From contig JAFSNR010000036.1 in NCBI GenBank assembly GCA_017443345.1, positions 1 to 53,886 of the forward strand: DNA of 53,886 nucleotides, in the 5' to 3' direction. Source of the stretch: Prevotella sp. GTDB taxonomy: Bacteria > Bacteroidota > Bacteroidia > Bacteroidales > Bacteroidaceae. Shown here piece after piece: positions 1 through 8,144 of the stretch; position 1 is the stretch's first letter, and each line of letters starts with the position of its first letter. A program made the position numbers and the translations under genes. The notes below the pieces were generated by a model. That model was not told where the DNA came from. It saw only the letters and a list, made by a program, of their open reading frames with translations, and did no database searches.

Positions 1-254
1 GAGTCGATGCCCCAGGTTTCCGTCTTGCCTGACTCCAGTTCATATACATGTTTCACGGAGGTCTTGATGCCCTCAATGGGCTTGCCCGCCTCGTCTGTAA
101 CGATGCCTTTCAAGTTCCAGGTGGCGGTTGGCACGCCGTACTCGCAGATTATGGGATCTTCCCCATTATCGCTCAGACTACAGGCTTCGAAGCCCAAGAC
201 AGTGAGCAGTGCGCTCAAGATGGCATTATACCATCGTTTTACTCTTACTTTCAT
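1..254 (-). CDS. Radical SAM-associated putative lipoprotein, 3' end cut by window edge
   Basis: The first 84 codons of a gene read leftwards off the window. The ATG is at 254-252. The product has a basic start (MKVRVKRW), a hydrophobic stretch and a lipobox-like end with Cys at residue 25 (GFEAC), so it is probably a lipoprotein. It is followed by the phrase CEYGVPTA and a carboxypeptidase-regulatory-like module (KGIVTDEAGKPIEGI). This pattern matches the small lipoproteins of the Bacteroidota rSAM/lipoprotein pair, whose partner is a radical SAM enzyme encoded next door. The partner would lie to the left, outside the window. Function of the pair is not known. The 163 bp between this gene and the next one to the right hold no convincing gene. 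Confidence 0.7.
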   Translation of the reverse strand, partial: MKVRVKRWYNAILSALLTVLGFEACSLSDNGEDPIICEYGVPTATWNLKGIVTDEAGKPIEGIKTSVKHVYELESGKTETWGID

Positions 255-417
255 ATAAACGTTTTTTAATTTCAACTTTTACTATTATAACTGGAAAAAG
301 TAAAAAACACTGCATCCGAAGACGATTATTTTTGATTATTTAACGTTTAACTCTTCTCAATGCTTTCCATTTTGCGTATGCCCGTAAAGCTTTTTGCGCC
401 AAGGCCTTTCATTGAAA

Positions 418-1125
418 TCAAACTCCTTGAAAGGTAAAGAATCTTTCGGCGATGTCGGAATAACAGTAGAATCGCGTACTGCGGGTCTTGATGACATCGG
501 TATGGAAATGGCGTTCTTGCTGCATCTGGCATAACGATTGCCATGAGGCTGAGAACGAACGGTTATAGGCTGTGGCTAGAAGGCGAACCTGCTGTTCTTT
601 CGACACTTGCTGTAATTGGGGAAGACGGAGCTGTTGCAGGCGGATGAAGATGGCGAGGTATCGGCACTGCCCTTCCTCCGTGCTGAGACGACGCACACGA
701 CTGCGACGCGCCTCGGCATTGTCAGCCAGATTGAACGAGAAGCCGTATTCCTGTGCCAGAGGAGATAAGTTCCAAGCCTGTTCTACATCCTCGGCAAACG
801 ATGGTTTCATCTGAAACCGTCCTACGGAGAAGTCTGCGCCCTCCCTGCCCTTGATGACATACAATCCATTGACAGCCGTCTTCTCAATCTCATCCTTCCA
901 TCTGGAATAGCGGATGAGTTCAGGAAAGACGATGGCCTCAGCCATACGACTGTCGACACCAAAGAGGTCGAACTCCTTCTTCCAATCCTCGTGGTGCTCA
1001 CGGACATATTGCTCTGCTTCCGTCCAGTCAGTGCCGAAGACCTTCTGGTAATTGACTGAAAAAGCTGTGGCGCTGCCCGTCACGAGCAGGAGCCACAGCA
1101 TAAAAAAGTATTTGACGTTTAACAT
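418..1125 (-). CDS. Secreted protein, possible lysozyme/transglycosylase-like fold
   Basis: A 235-residue protein with an N-terminal signal peptide (about residues 1-22). Residues 60-120 loosely resemble a soluble lytic transglycosylase core: a candidate acidic catalytic residue Glu69 in the phrase VFPELIRYS, then GRFQMKPSF at 102-110, which recalls the GLMQ-type motif of that fold. The rest has no motif I recognise. It begins immediately after the stop of the upstream secreted protein (the genes abut with no gap), so the two are very likely co-transcribed and perhaps act together at the cell envelope. The transglycosylase reading is an inference from a short pattern and could be wrong; secreted protein of unknown function is the safe call. 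Confidence 0.6.
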   Translation of the reverse strand: MLNVKYFFMLWLLLVTGSATAFSVNYQKVFGTDWTEAEQYVREHHEDWKKEFDLFGVDSRMAEAIVFPELIRYSRWKDEIEKTAVNGLYVIKGREGADFSVGRFQMKPSFAEDVEQAWNLSPLAQEYGFSFNLADNAEARRSRVRRLSTEEGQCRYLAIFIRLQQLRLPQLQQVSKEQQVRLLATAYNRSFSASWQSLCQMQQERHFHTDVIKTRSTRFYCYSDIAERFFTFQGV

Positions 1126-2733
1126 TTACAACTTATAGGTACACTTCACGATATCGCCCTCACTGAGGATGATCCACTCCAGCGCATTGTCCTTTACAGT
1201 GAAGGCAATAGGAGAGAATGTTGTCATGCCGTTGACAATCAGTTCGCCTGTCTTACTGTATTCCACCAAGCGCAGGCCACTGCGGCTCTTGTAGGTGCCA
1301 TAAGGCGGATTGTTCGTGCTGGCACTCTTCAGGCGCTGGTCTGCCTGTTTGTTGATTCTCTCCAGCTCACTCTCGCTGATCTTGCGGAACTTGCCGTTCT
1401 CCACAACGCCATACTCCCTCTCGCTGCCCAAGCCTTTATCGGCCAAGAGAGGCCAGCTGCTACCGGCCTTGAAGCCATCGACACCACCCATGAAGCCGCG
1501 ACACTCCCACAGTCCGAAGCTCCAGCCTTCGGGCAGTGAGTAAAGAGTCTCCATGCATACGGGCTGTGCATCCAGTTCCGGCAGTTCCTTATAAGCCTCG
1601 TCGAGCAGGTTGCCCACCATGATGACGGCATTCAGGTCCATGCGTCCTACGGCGCACTCTGGCAGGTCGCCGCTGTCAACGACCTCCTTCGACAGACGGG
1701 CATACTCTGCGGCAAACTTCTTAGCCTCGGCAATCTGGCGCTGCAGCGAAGCACGATACTCTTTGGCGGCCTCCAGACGATACTTATAAAGCATTTCATC
1801 AGCCTCAGCATAGAGGGCATCCACCTTGGCGGCATCGTCCGTAGCACATATCTGGTCGTACAGTTTCTTCAGTTTGCTGTTGTATTTCCTGCCGATGCCG
1901 TCATAGCTGTGCTGCTCTTCGCGCTCCATAGCCTTTACGTAGTCCTGAATCAGTTTGCCCAGTTTAGCCTCATAGCCACTGAGCGCAGCTGTCATCTGAT
2001 TCATCTGTTTGCTGAAGTTGCCAGCATTCATGGCCATCTTCTGCATCTTCTGCACGAACTCCGGATGGGCCTTGATATAAGCCTCCTGCTCCTTCTCGCT
2101 CATCTTCTCGAAGCGGGCCATCTCAGCCTGGTCCATACCCTCACTACCCATAATCTTCATCATGACCTTGTCCTGAATGGGCTTCTTCTTCGACTCAGGG
2201 GCATTCTCGTCGTTCAGGATGGCCATCTCCTCTTTTGTCAGACCGAACATGTTCTGAATCTTGTTTTCCCACTTCTCGCGTAACGCTTCCATCTCTGCGT
2301 CGGAACACTCGTCGGTGCCTTTCTGCAGCTGTTCGGCACGCAGGGTGACAGCGGCAATCTTCTGTGTATAGGCATCACGCTCCTCCATCGTGCTGCGTGC
2401 CATCTTCTCGGCAGATGGCAGAGCCGGAAGCTCCTTCATCAGGGCTGCTGCTGTGGATGCCGAACTTGGAGTGATGGTGCCGTCCCACGTGATGGTTGAT
2501 GTCTTGCGCTTGGGCACGATGTCGTCGCCCTGGGCCACAGTCAGGTTTGATGGATCGGCAGGTTCGTCGCTGTCGGCATCCTGCTGCTCTTCACTCTCTT
2601 CATTCTCTGTACCTTTGGTGCTGCTGACAGCGGCCTGGGCCTTCTGCTTCAGTTTTTTAAGGAATCCCTGTGCATTGGCATCTGCCGTACTGAGCATCAG
2701 CAGTGCTGCCATTATGAAAAACATCTTCTTCAT
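1126..2733 (-). CDS. Secreted helical protein of unknown function
   Basis: A 535-residue protein with a clear signal peptide ending near residue 21 (ADANAQ). After it comes a short basic helix (GFLKKLKQKAQ), an acidic low-complexity linker (about residues 40-62), then a long, charged, largely helical middle section rich in Lys, Glu and Met (about 90-350), and a compact C-terminal part with aromatic residues and Gly turns. I recognise no named domain. The basic helix after the signal peptide is also present in the OmpA-family protein at 4106-5434 (GWLGRLKDKA), and both genes carry the same palindrome upstream, so they may belong to one secreted set controlled by the nearby two-component system. 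First gene of a two-gene unit with the protein at 418-1125. Confidence 0.7.
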   Translation of the reverse strand: MKKMFFIMAALLMLSTADANAQGFLKKLKQKAQAAVSSTKGTENEESEEQQDADSDEPADPSNLTVAQGDDIVPKRKTSTITWDGTITPSSASTAAALMKELPALPSAEKMARSTMEERDAYTQKIAAVTLRAEQLQKGTDECSDAEMEALREKWENKIQNMFGLTKEEMAILNDENAPESKKKPIQDKVMMKIMGSEGMDQAEMARFEKMSEKEQEAYIKAHPEFVQKMQKMAMNAGNFSKQMNQMTAALSGYEAKLGKLIQDYVKAMEREEQHSYDGIGRKYNSKLKKLYDQICATDDAAKVDALYAEADEMLYKYRLEAAKEYRASLQRQIAEAKKFAAEYARLSKEVVDSGDLPECAVGRMDLNAVIMVGNLLDEAYKELPELDAQPVCMETLYSLPEGWSFGLWECRGFMGGVDGFKAGSSWPLLADKGLGSEREYGVVENGKFRKISESELERINKQADQRLKSASTNNPPYGTYKSRSGLRLVEYSKTGELIVNGMTTFSPIAFTVKDNALEWIILSEGDIVKCTYKL

Positions 2734-2767
2734 AAGCGTTGTAATTTTAAATTAATATTGTTAAGTG

Positions 2768-2854
2768 CAAAGGTAGTTATTTCTCCCCGCTTTTGATCAA
2801 TCCTAAAAGGTGGAAATACATGGAAAGCCGTAATTTTCCACCTATTTGGGTGGA
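2768..2854 (-). promoter_or_regulatory. Promoter with CCACCC...GGGTGG palindromes
   Basis: A -7 box TACCTTTG (minus strand, 2768-2775) lies upstream of the 535-residue gene. A good inverted repeat TCCACC-6-GGTGGA sits at 2837-2854. A degenerate copy of the same 16-mer (9 of 14 specified bases) sits at 2798-2813, its near end 23 bp from the -7 box, the same spacing as the palindrome in front of the minus-strand promoter at 5471. I infer binding by the response regulator encoded at 7491-8114. Confidence 0.6.
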
Positions 2855-2958
2855 GAATGGTTTTGTCAGCTAAAGCACCTGCCTTTCTTACTTAAAGAAT
2901 CTTAAAAACAGGCTCATTATTTAATTTGCATAATTTAATTTGCATAATTGGAATAATT

Positions 2959-3138
2959 TACATCACCTCAGGCGCATTCGTCAGGAAGCACAGTTTGAAG
3001 TCAGCAAGTGCCGTTCAGTCAGCAGCGAAACGCCTGTTGGAAATCGATATGATTACAAAAGCGGGGCAGACTTATACTGTGTCTGACCCGCTTCTCCGTA
3101 TTTGGATTAGAAAAAGGATTACTTGTTACTTGGCATGA
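2959..3138 (+). pseudogene. C-terminal remnant of an AAA-type ATP-binding protein
   Basis: About 60 codons whose translation (key phrases FVRKHSLKSASAVQSA, LLEIDMITK, YTVSDPLLRIWIRK) closely follows the winged-helix C-terminus of the Bacteroidota ATP-binding proteins with archaeal-type AAA ATPase domains, in which the pattern is S-A-S-S-V-Q followed by Asp-Pro-aromatic and Trp-Leu. The ATPase domain with its Walker motifs is absent: upstream sequence is AT-rich and runs into the promoter of the opposite-strand gene. The fragment ends at a stop overlapping the 3' end of the lipoprotein gene at 3119. It is best read as a decayed leftover of a deleted gene. An ATG exists at 2926 but nothing suggests expression. 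Confidence 0.6.
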
Positions 3139-4045
3139 AGCGGTAGTCGATGTGGCAGCCGAAGTCACCGATGCGGTCGTCGGTCATCGCCATCATCATG
3201 AACTTCTTGCCGTCCTTCTCTACCATATAGCTGCGCACCTTGTCGGCCTTCAACTGCTCGGCAGTCATTTCCTTGCCACTGAAGGTATGATAGCACTTCA
3301 CGCCCTTGGCCTCCAGCACGTCAGCCAGTTTGTCGTGGATGGCATCCATATCACCCTCTGCAAGTTGGTGGTCGCCATAGAATCCCACAGTAATAGTGCC
3401 ACCAGTAGCACCAGCATTGATGTTCACCCTTCTGACACTAGGGATGCCACTCAGGTCTTCAGCCTTGACACCTAAGGCCTCAAACGATCCCTCAGACTCC
3501 AGCTTGTTCTTCATCTGACCAAGTGACACGGTGAAGTTGTACTCGATATAATACTGCTCGTCACGCTCCACCACCTCGAAGGCAGGGTTAGACTCTTCGG
3601 CGTAATATTCGAAATCCATCGTGTGCTCGAAGTCGAAACCCATCCTCAGCGTCTTGTCGCTCTTCTCCTCAGGCTGATACAGGATAGCGTCCAAGTCGCT
3701 ACGGCCATTGTCGATACGCTCCTGAGTGTACGAGGGTACACGGAAGCCCTTCTCTTTCAACGCCTTTACCCAAGCCTGCATCTCCTCCTTGGTCACACCG
3801 TTATAGTAGACCCTGTACTGATACGACTGGTCTTCGTCAGTAAGCTGTGTAAAGACGATACGTCCTTTGGTCTCGATCTCGGGGATGCCGTACTTGTCGT
3901 AGATTGCTGCAGGCCACTTGCCATCCTCCAGGCCAGAGGCATTACTACTTGATTCACCACTTGAGCTGCTGCCGCCACTCTTTCCTCCGCAGGCCGTCAG
4001 TGCGAGGGCTGCGATACACATCAGTGCGATACTTAATTTCTTCAT
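3119..4045 (-). CDS. Putative lipoprotein of unknown function
   Basis: A 308-residue protein with a signal peptide and lipobox (LALTAC, Cys about residue 19), followed by a Gly/Ser-rich flexible linker typical of surface or periplasmic lipoproteins. The remainder alternates short strands and helices and is rich in charged residues; the segment with GIPEIETKGRIVF and YNGVTKEEMQAWVKALKEKGF looks like a small alpha/beta repeat. No named family recognised. It lies 60 bp downstream of the OmpA-family gene, separated by a hairpin at 4063-4090 that probably reduces read-through, so its expression is likely linked to the palindrome-bearing promoter at 5471-5516. Confidence 0.65.
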   Translation of the reverse strand: MKKLSIALMCIAALALTACGGKSGGSSSSGESSSNASGLEDGKWPAAIYDKYGIPEIETKGRIVFTQLTDEDQSYQYRVYYNGVTKEEMQAWVKALKEKGFRVPSYTQERIDNGRSDLDAILYQPEEKSDKTLRMGFDFEHTMDFEYYAEESNPAFEVVERDEQYYIEYNFTVSLGQMKNKLESEGSFEALGVKAEDLSGIPSVRRVNINAGATGGTITVGFYGDHQLAEGDMDAIHDKLADVLEAKGVKCYHTFSGKEMTAEQLKADKVRSYMVEKDGKKFMMMAMTDDRIGDFGCHIDYRFMPSNK

Positions 4046-4062
4046 AAATGGTTGGTTTAATA

Positions 4063-4090
4063 AAGTGCGCAGGAAATTCCCTGCGCACTT
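4063..4090 (-). terminator. Intergenic hairpin (terminator or attenuator)
   Basis: A perfect 11-bp stem (AAGTGCGCAGG pairing with CCTGCGCACTT) closes a 6-nt loop between the OmpA-family gene and the downstream lipoprotein gene. In the minus direction the stem is followed by a short run of A and T without a long U tract, so partial termination or mRNA end protection is more likely than full termination. Confidence 0.55.
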
Positions 4091-4105
4091 ATGATTAATG
4101 GGTTA

Positions 4106-5434
4106 TTACTTCTTAATGAACTCTACGCGGCGGTTCTTGGCGCGACCTTCGTCAGTCTTGTTGTCAGCGACGGGTTCGTGGGAGCCCTTGCCAACGGGAC
4201 GGAGGTTGAAAGGATCGCAGCCGAGACCTTCGAGGGCCTTGACGACGGCCTCAGCACGTTGCTGAGAGAGGGGGTCGTTGATGGCGTCGGAGCCCTGATT
4301 GTCCGTATGGCCCTGCACCTCGAAACGTGCACTCGGGTTCTTCTTCATATACTCTGCCACCTTCTGAATTTCCTCCATCGACTCTGGCTTCAGCGTTGCC
4401 TTGCCTGTCTCGAAGAGAATGTTGTTGGTGACGAACTTACCCGTTTCTTGGATGGCCTTCTCAACGGCTGCGACTTTTGCGTCAATATCAGTCTCCTGAC
4501 GCTGATAGAGCTCAACGGCGCCCTTGGCAATCACCACGTTACGCAGGTAAACCACTCTATCTCCATCACCGCCACTTGCTTCTATCGTCAGCCATCCTGC
4601 ACCAGACTTGGCATTAGGCACGTTGATAACACGCTTACCATCAACATAGAACTTAATGGCACGCTTGTTGAACGACAGGGCGAAGTGGTGCCAGCGACCA
4701 TCATAGATGGTAGCACAGTCATTAGCACGAGAATGTCCTTCCCTATTGTCATAATCATCTGCGGTCGGACGCGTATAATTACAGTTAACGGACGTCGTCT
4801 TATAATAGTAGTTATAATCAATTTTAAACAGAGACTGGCCCTGTGGCATATTCTCATTCATAATGTCAAGGTCTGCACCGACTCCAGTAATGTCATTTCT
4901 GTTCTTATACAACATGTCATATTCTACTGTAAACACATCGCCCAGGTAGTTCTTAATACCATCCTTGACAAGCGGAGTTATAAGACAACCACCACTACAG
5001 TCCATAGCGATGCACGTCTGGCCATTAATAGTAGCAACCTCAGCATTACCATTCAACAAGTCCCACTTGGAGGGGAACTCGCCAACCTGCTCGCCCTGCA
5101 CGTTGTCCTCGAACATCACGACGCCGCCACGAACAAAGTCGTTCTTAACTGAACCTACGGTTGCTTCGGGTTCATCCTGTCCTGTTACCTCAGCGTCCTC
5201 ATAGTCGGCATCGTCGTTGTTGGACTTGCTTTTCTTGGACGACTTGCTGGAGGAGTCGGGGTTCATGGCGTCGTCGACGGCTCGTTCCGTCTTGCGCTCC
5301 ACATTGTTCTCCACCGTGCGCTTGGCAGCATCAACAGCCTTGTCCTTCAACCTGCCGAGCCAACCCTGAGCCTCAGCACCCATTGCACACATGAATACCA
5401 TCATTAGGATGGTTAATAGTCTTCTTACGTTCAT
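4106..5434 (-). CDS. OmpA-family protein with a concanavalin-like middle domain
   Basis: A 442-residue exported protein. Residues 1-22 form a signal peptide (ending AEAQ). A short basic helix and a charged Ser/Lys/Asp linker follow (about 24-90). The middle (about 105-290) has the pattern of a beta-sandwich of the LamG/laminin-like type, including WHHFALSFNKRAIKFYVDGKRV. The C-terminal 110 residues are an OmpA domain that binds peptidoglycan: NILFETGKATL, then FEVQGHTDNQG, LSQQRAEAV and GRAKNRRVEF. It probably links the outer membrane or a surface ligand to the cell wall. Transcribed divergently from the histidine kinase gene, with a shared, palindrome-containing intergenic region, which suggests it is a target of that two-component system. 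Confidence 0.85.
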   Translation of the reverse strand: MNVRRLLTILMMVFMCAMGAEAQGWLGRLKDKAVDAAKRTVENNVERKTERAVDDAMNPDSSSKSSKKSKSNNDDADYEDAEVTGQDEPEATVGSVKNDFVRGGVVMFEDNVQGEQVGEFPSKWDLLNGNAEVATINGQTCIAMDCSGGCLITPLVKDGIKNYLGDVFTVEYDMLYKNRNDITGVGADLDIMNENMPQGQSLFKIDYNYYYKTTSVNCNYTRPTADDYDNREGHSRANDCATIYDGRWHHFALSFNKRAIKFYVDGKRVINVPNAKSGAGWLTIEASGGDGDRVVYLRNVVIAKGAVELYQRQETDIDAKVAAVEKAIQETGKFVTNNILFETGKATLKPESMEEIQKVAEYMKKNPSARFEVQGHTDNQGSDAINDPLSQQRAEAVVKALEGLGCDPFNLRPVGKGSHEPVADNKTDEGRAKNRRVEFIKK

Positions 5435-5470
5435 AGTCTTCTGTTTTGTTTTTTAATGATTACGATGCCA

Positions 5471-5516
5471 CAAAGATAGGTAAAATAATCCGTCCTGCAG
5501 CCACCCAAATGGGTGG
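5471..5516 (-). promoter_or_regulatory. Promoter of the OmpA-family gene with operator palindrome
   Basis: The minus-strand -7 box TATCTTTG is at 5471-5478. A perfect 7-2-7 palindrome CCACCCAaaTGGGTGG occupies 5501-5516, covering the position expected for the -33 element (22 bases between palindrome and box). That placement fits activation by a bound regulator. Confidence 0.7.
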
Positions 5517-5540
5517 ATTTGCAGTAGAGGGATAAATTTT

Positions 5541-5585
5541 CCACCCATCTGGGTGGTGGAATCTCTAAATTATTCAGTATCTTTG
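5541..5585 (+). promoter_or_regulatory. Promoter of the histidine kinase operon with operator palindrome
   Basis: A second perfect 7-2-7 palindrome, CCACCCAtcTGGGTGG (5541-5556), precedes the plus-strand -7 box TATCTTTG (5578-5585) by 21 bases. The arrangement mirrors the divergent promoter at 5471-5516, implying autoregulation of the two-component operon. Confidence 0.7.
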
Positions 5586-5607
5586 CCGACAAATAGTAAC
5601 AATAACG

Positions 5608-7494
5608 ATGAATCACCTCAACCTCAAACCTCTGCTGCTGTGCATGCTTACCCTGCTGCACCTGTCGGCTAATGCCTATTTCGACCACCGCAACGCAAAG
5701 GTGGACTCGCTTGAAACGGTGCTTAAGACAAAGGGAACATCGCTCAGCGACGAAGAACGACTGCGCATCTACGGCGACTTGGTGCGCGGCTATCTGGGCC
5801 GCGACACCAAGAAACACACCTACTACTGCCACGAAGCCCTCGCCCTGACTTACAAACTGAACGGGCTGAACATGCGTGAGAACATCCTCTACCAGATGGG
5901 ATTGAGCCATTACGGCAGAGACGAGTTCGAACAGGCCGAACGCTACTTCCTGTGGGCGCTGGCCGTCACCGACTCGATGGTAGGCGACAAGCGGTACAAG
6001 GCATCGGACATCGACGACAACCGCTCGCAGCTATACGGTGCCTTAGGCAACCTCTACAACGTACAGGACAAGGCCCTGCTTGCCATCGACTACTACCAGA
6101 AGGCGCTACCCATCTTCGAAAAGCACGGCTGGTTGGAGTCGCAGACCATCCTGCACCACAACGTTGCCGAACTGTGGCTCTCGATGGGCAACAACGACAA
6201 GGCCAAGACGGAGTATCAGAAAGCCATCGAGACGGGCAACGCCTCAGGCGACTCGCTGATGATGGTCTTGCCTCGCAAGGGACTGGTGAAGGTATGGATG
6301 AACGAGGGCGACTACGAACAGGCCCGACAGACGCTGTTGCCTGCCTACGAATACTACCGCGCCCACCAGCAAGAGGAGCACAACGACTACGCCGAGGTGC
6401 TGGCCGGAATGACGAAGCTCAGCCTGATGGAGGGCCACGAAGACCTGCCGAAAGCCGAAGCCTACGCCAAGGAGGCACTGACTCTGGACGACGGGATGCT
6501 GATGACGGAGACACGCTGCGACATCTACGCCGCCGCCACGATGGTGGAGATGCAACGGGGCCGCTGGCAGCAGGCTCTGGAATACGCCCTGAAGTCGGTA
6601 CACGAGAACGACAGCGACGCCACCTTCAGCGACGTGGGCTGCTACGAGCTGCTGGCAAACATCTATATGCAGTTAGGGCAGAAGGAGAAGGCCAGACTAT
6701 ATATAAAAAAGGTACGCACGATGATGGAGCGATTCTCGACCCATAACTATCAGAGCGGACTGTCGCAGATGGAAGTGCTCTATCAGACCAAGGAGAAAGA
6801 AGCACAGATCAAGGCACTCAACAAGGAACAGAATCTCTTCCGCTGGCTATTAGCGGCAACCATCGGCCTGTTGGCAGCATTAGCGCTGATATTGGTCTTC
6901 CGCCTGCAGGCTCATCGTCGCCAGAAGGCACTCTTGGCAGCCAAAGTTTCGCTCGACACAGAAACAAAGGAGCGCAGCATCCTCGCCCGTGACCTGCACG
7001 ACTCCTTGGGCAGTATGCTCTCACTGTTAAGACTGAAGTTAGAGACGAAAGACGAGGAGGCACTGCCCCTGCTCGACAAGACGATCGTGGAACTTCGGAG
7101 AACAGCCCATCACCTGATGCCAGAAGAACTGCTGAAAGGCGGACTGAGCTCGGCCCTGCATGATTTTGCAGTCAGTATTCCTGGGGCATCCTTCCAGACG
7201 GTTGGAGAGATTCATCTGAGCAAAGAGATCGAACTGGTGCTTTACCGTTGTGCCTACGAACTGGTGAACAATGCCATCAAACATGCGCAGGCCAGCCACA
7301 TCAACATCCAACTGATGCAGGAGCCTCAACAGGTGACACTCTCCGTCGGCGATGACGGAACAGGCACAAAGACGATGAATGAGGGTATGGGACTGAAAAA
7401 TATCAGAGAACGTATCGCCACTTATAACGGCACCGTCAACATGGTCAGTACCGAAGAGAACGGAACAGAAATCAATATCACCCTGCCATTATGA
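5608..7494 (+). CDS. TPR-containing sensor histidine kinase
   Basis: A 628-residue membrane kinase. A signal peptide (about 1-23) is followed by a periplasmic tetratricopeptide-repeat region (about 60-400), one transmembrane helix near 410-433 (LLAATIGLLAALALILVF), a short linker, and a HisKA_3-type dimerisation domain with the phospho-acceptor His464 in DLHDSLGSML. The ATPase domain follows, with NNAIKHA (N box), DDGTG (G1) and GMGLKNIRERI (G2). This is the NarL/DesK-type class that pairs with LuxR-family regulators. The gene overlaps the response regulator by 4 bp, so the two are translationally coupled. The periplasmic TPR sensor suggests a protein or envelope-derived signal; the actual signal is unknown. 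Confidence 0.9.
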   Translation: MNHLNLKPLLLCMLTLLHLSANAYFDHRNAKVDSLETVLKTKGTSLSDEERLRIYGDLVRGYLGRDTKKHTYYCHEALALTYKLNGLNMRENILYQMGLSHYGRDEFEQAERYFLWALAVTDSMVGDKRYKASDIDDNRSQLYGALGNLYNVQDKALLAIDYYQKALPIFEKHGWLESQTILHHNVAELWLSMGNNDKAKTEYQKAIETGNASGDSLMMVLPRKGLVKVWMNEGDYEQARQTLLPAYEYYRAHQQEEHNDYAEVLAGMTKLSLMEGHEDLPKAEAYAKEALTLDDGMLMTETRCDIYAAATMVEMQRGRWQQALEYALKSVHENDSDATFSDVGCYELLANIYMQLGQKEKARLYIKKVRTMMERFSTHNYQSGLSQMEVLYQTKEKEAQIKALNKEQNLFRWLLAATIGLLAALALILVFRLQAHRRQKALLAAKVSLDTETKERSILARDLHDSLGSMLSLLRLKLETKDEEALPLLDKTIVELRRTAHHLMPEELLKGGLSSALHDFAVSIPGASFQTVGEIHLSKEIELVLYRCAYELVNNAIKHAQASHINIQLMQEPQQVTLSVGDDGTGTKTMNEGMGLKNIRERIATYNGTVNMVSTEENGTEINITLPL

Positions 7495-8114
7495 AGAAAT
7501 ATCTCATTGACGTCTATATCGTAGATGACCACAAGATGGTATGTGAAGGCATCTCAGACCTGATCAACCAAAGCAGACAAGCGCATGTCAGCTATACCTT
7601 CAACACGCTGAATGCCTGTTGGCAAGCACTCGAACAGCGGCGCCCTGACGTGTTGCTGCTCGACCTCTCCATGCCAGATGGCGACGGTATTGCGTTCTGT
7701 CAGAGGATCGTTAGGGACTATCCCAAAGTGAAGGTCATCGCACTGACCATCCACGATGAATATTCGATGATTCAAAGGATGATGGACTGTGGCGCCCATG
7801 GTTACGTACTCAAGAGTTCTTCCAGCGAAGAACTGATTGAAGCCATCAACAGCGTATGGCAGGGACGACAGTATGTATCACCGCTGGTGACTGACATCCT
7901 GCGTGAGGGGCAGGCAAGAAGTGTTGTCCTCTCTGAAGTCGAAAAGAGCATCCTGCGACTCATCTGCGACGGACTGACGAATCCGCAAATAGCTGTCCAG
8001 CTGAGACTTAGCACGGAAACGGTGAACTGGTATCGCAAACGTCTGTTGGCGAAATTCGAGGTTAAGAACAGCATCGGACTGGTTAAGAAGGTCCTGGAAC
8101 AAAAACTGGTGTAA
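7491..8114 (+). CDS. NarL/LuxR-family response regulator
   Basis: A 207-residue regulator. The receiver domain (about 1-125) has the acidic pocket (VDDHK), the phospho-acceptor Asp58 in LLLDLSMPDGDG, the conserved Thr (ALTIHDE) and Lys (VLKSSS). The C-terminal LuxR-type helix-turn-helix (about 140-200) contains the GLTNPQIAVQLRLSTETVNWY pattern apart from one Trp in place of the more usual Lys/His. It is the cognate partner of the kinase encoded immediately upstream. Dimeric NarL-type regulators bind short palindromes, which fits the CCACCCAnnTGGGTGG sites at 5501, 5541 and 2838; that assignment is inferred from location. Confidence 0.92.
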   Translation: MKKYLIDVYIVDDHKMVCEGISDLINQSRQAHVSYTFNTLNACWQALEQRRPDVLLLDLSMPDGDGIAFCQRIVRDYPKVKVIALTIHDEYSMIQRMMDCGAHGYVLKSSSSEELIEAINSVWQGRQYVSPLVTDILREGQARSVVLSEVEKSILRLICDGLTNPQIAVQLRLSTETVNWYRKRLLAKFEVKNSIGLVKKVLEQKLV

Positions 8115-8119
8115 ATGAA

Positions 8120-8139
8120 GGGGCCAAGCTAAGAGCCCC
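8120..8139. terminator. Weak convergent-gene hairpin
   Basis: A short GGGGC...GCCCC stem with a 10-nt loop lies between the convergent response regulator and CotH genes. It is followed by TCAGTTATTT in the plus direction. Short stem, so low confidence. Confidence 0.35.
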
Positions 8140-8144
8140 CTCAG

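Noticed and set aside
347-544. 65-codon minus-strand open frame overlapping the end of the 235-residue gene, with a possible 21-codon peptide at its end
   Set aside because: Mostly antiparallel/out-of-frame to a real gene, no promoter or ribosome-binding signal, product not recognisable.
4091-5152. 353-codon plus-strand frame opposite the OmpA-family gene
   Set aside because: A long antisense shadow; the minus strand has signal peptide and OmpA motifs, this frame has none.
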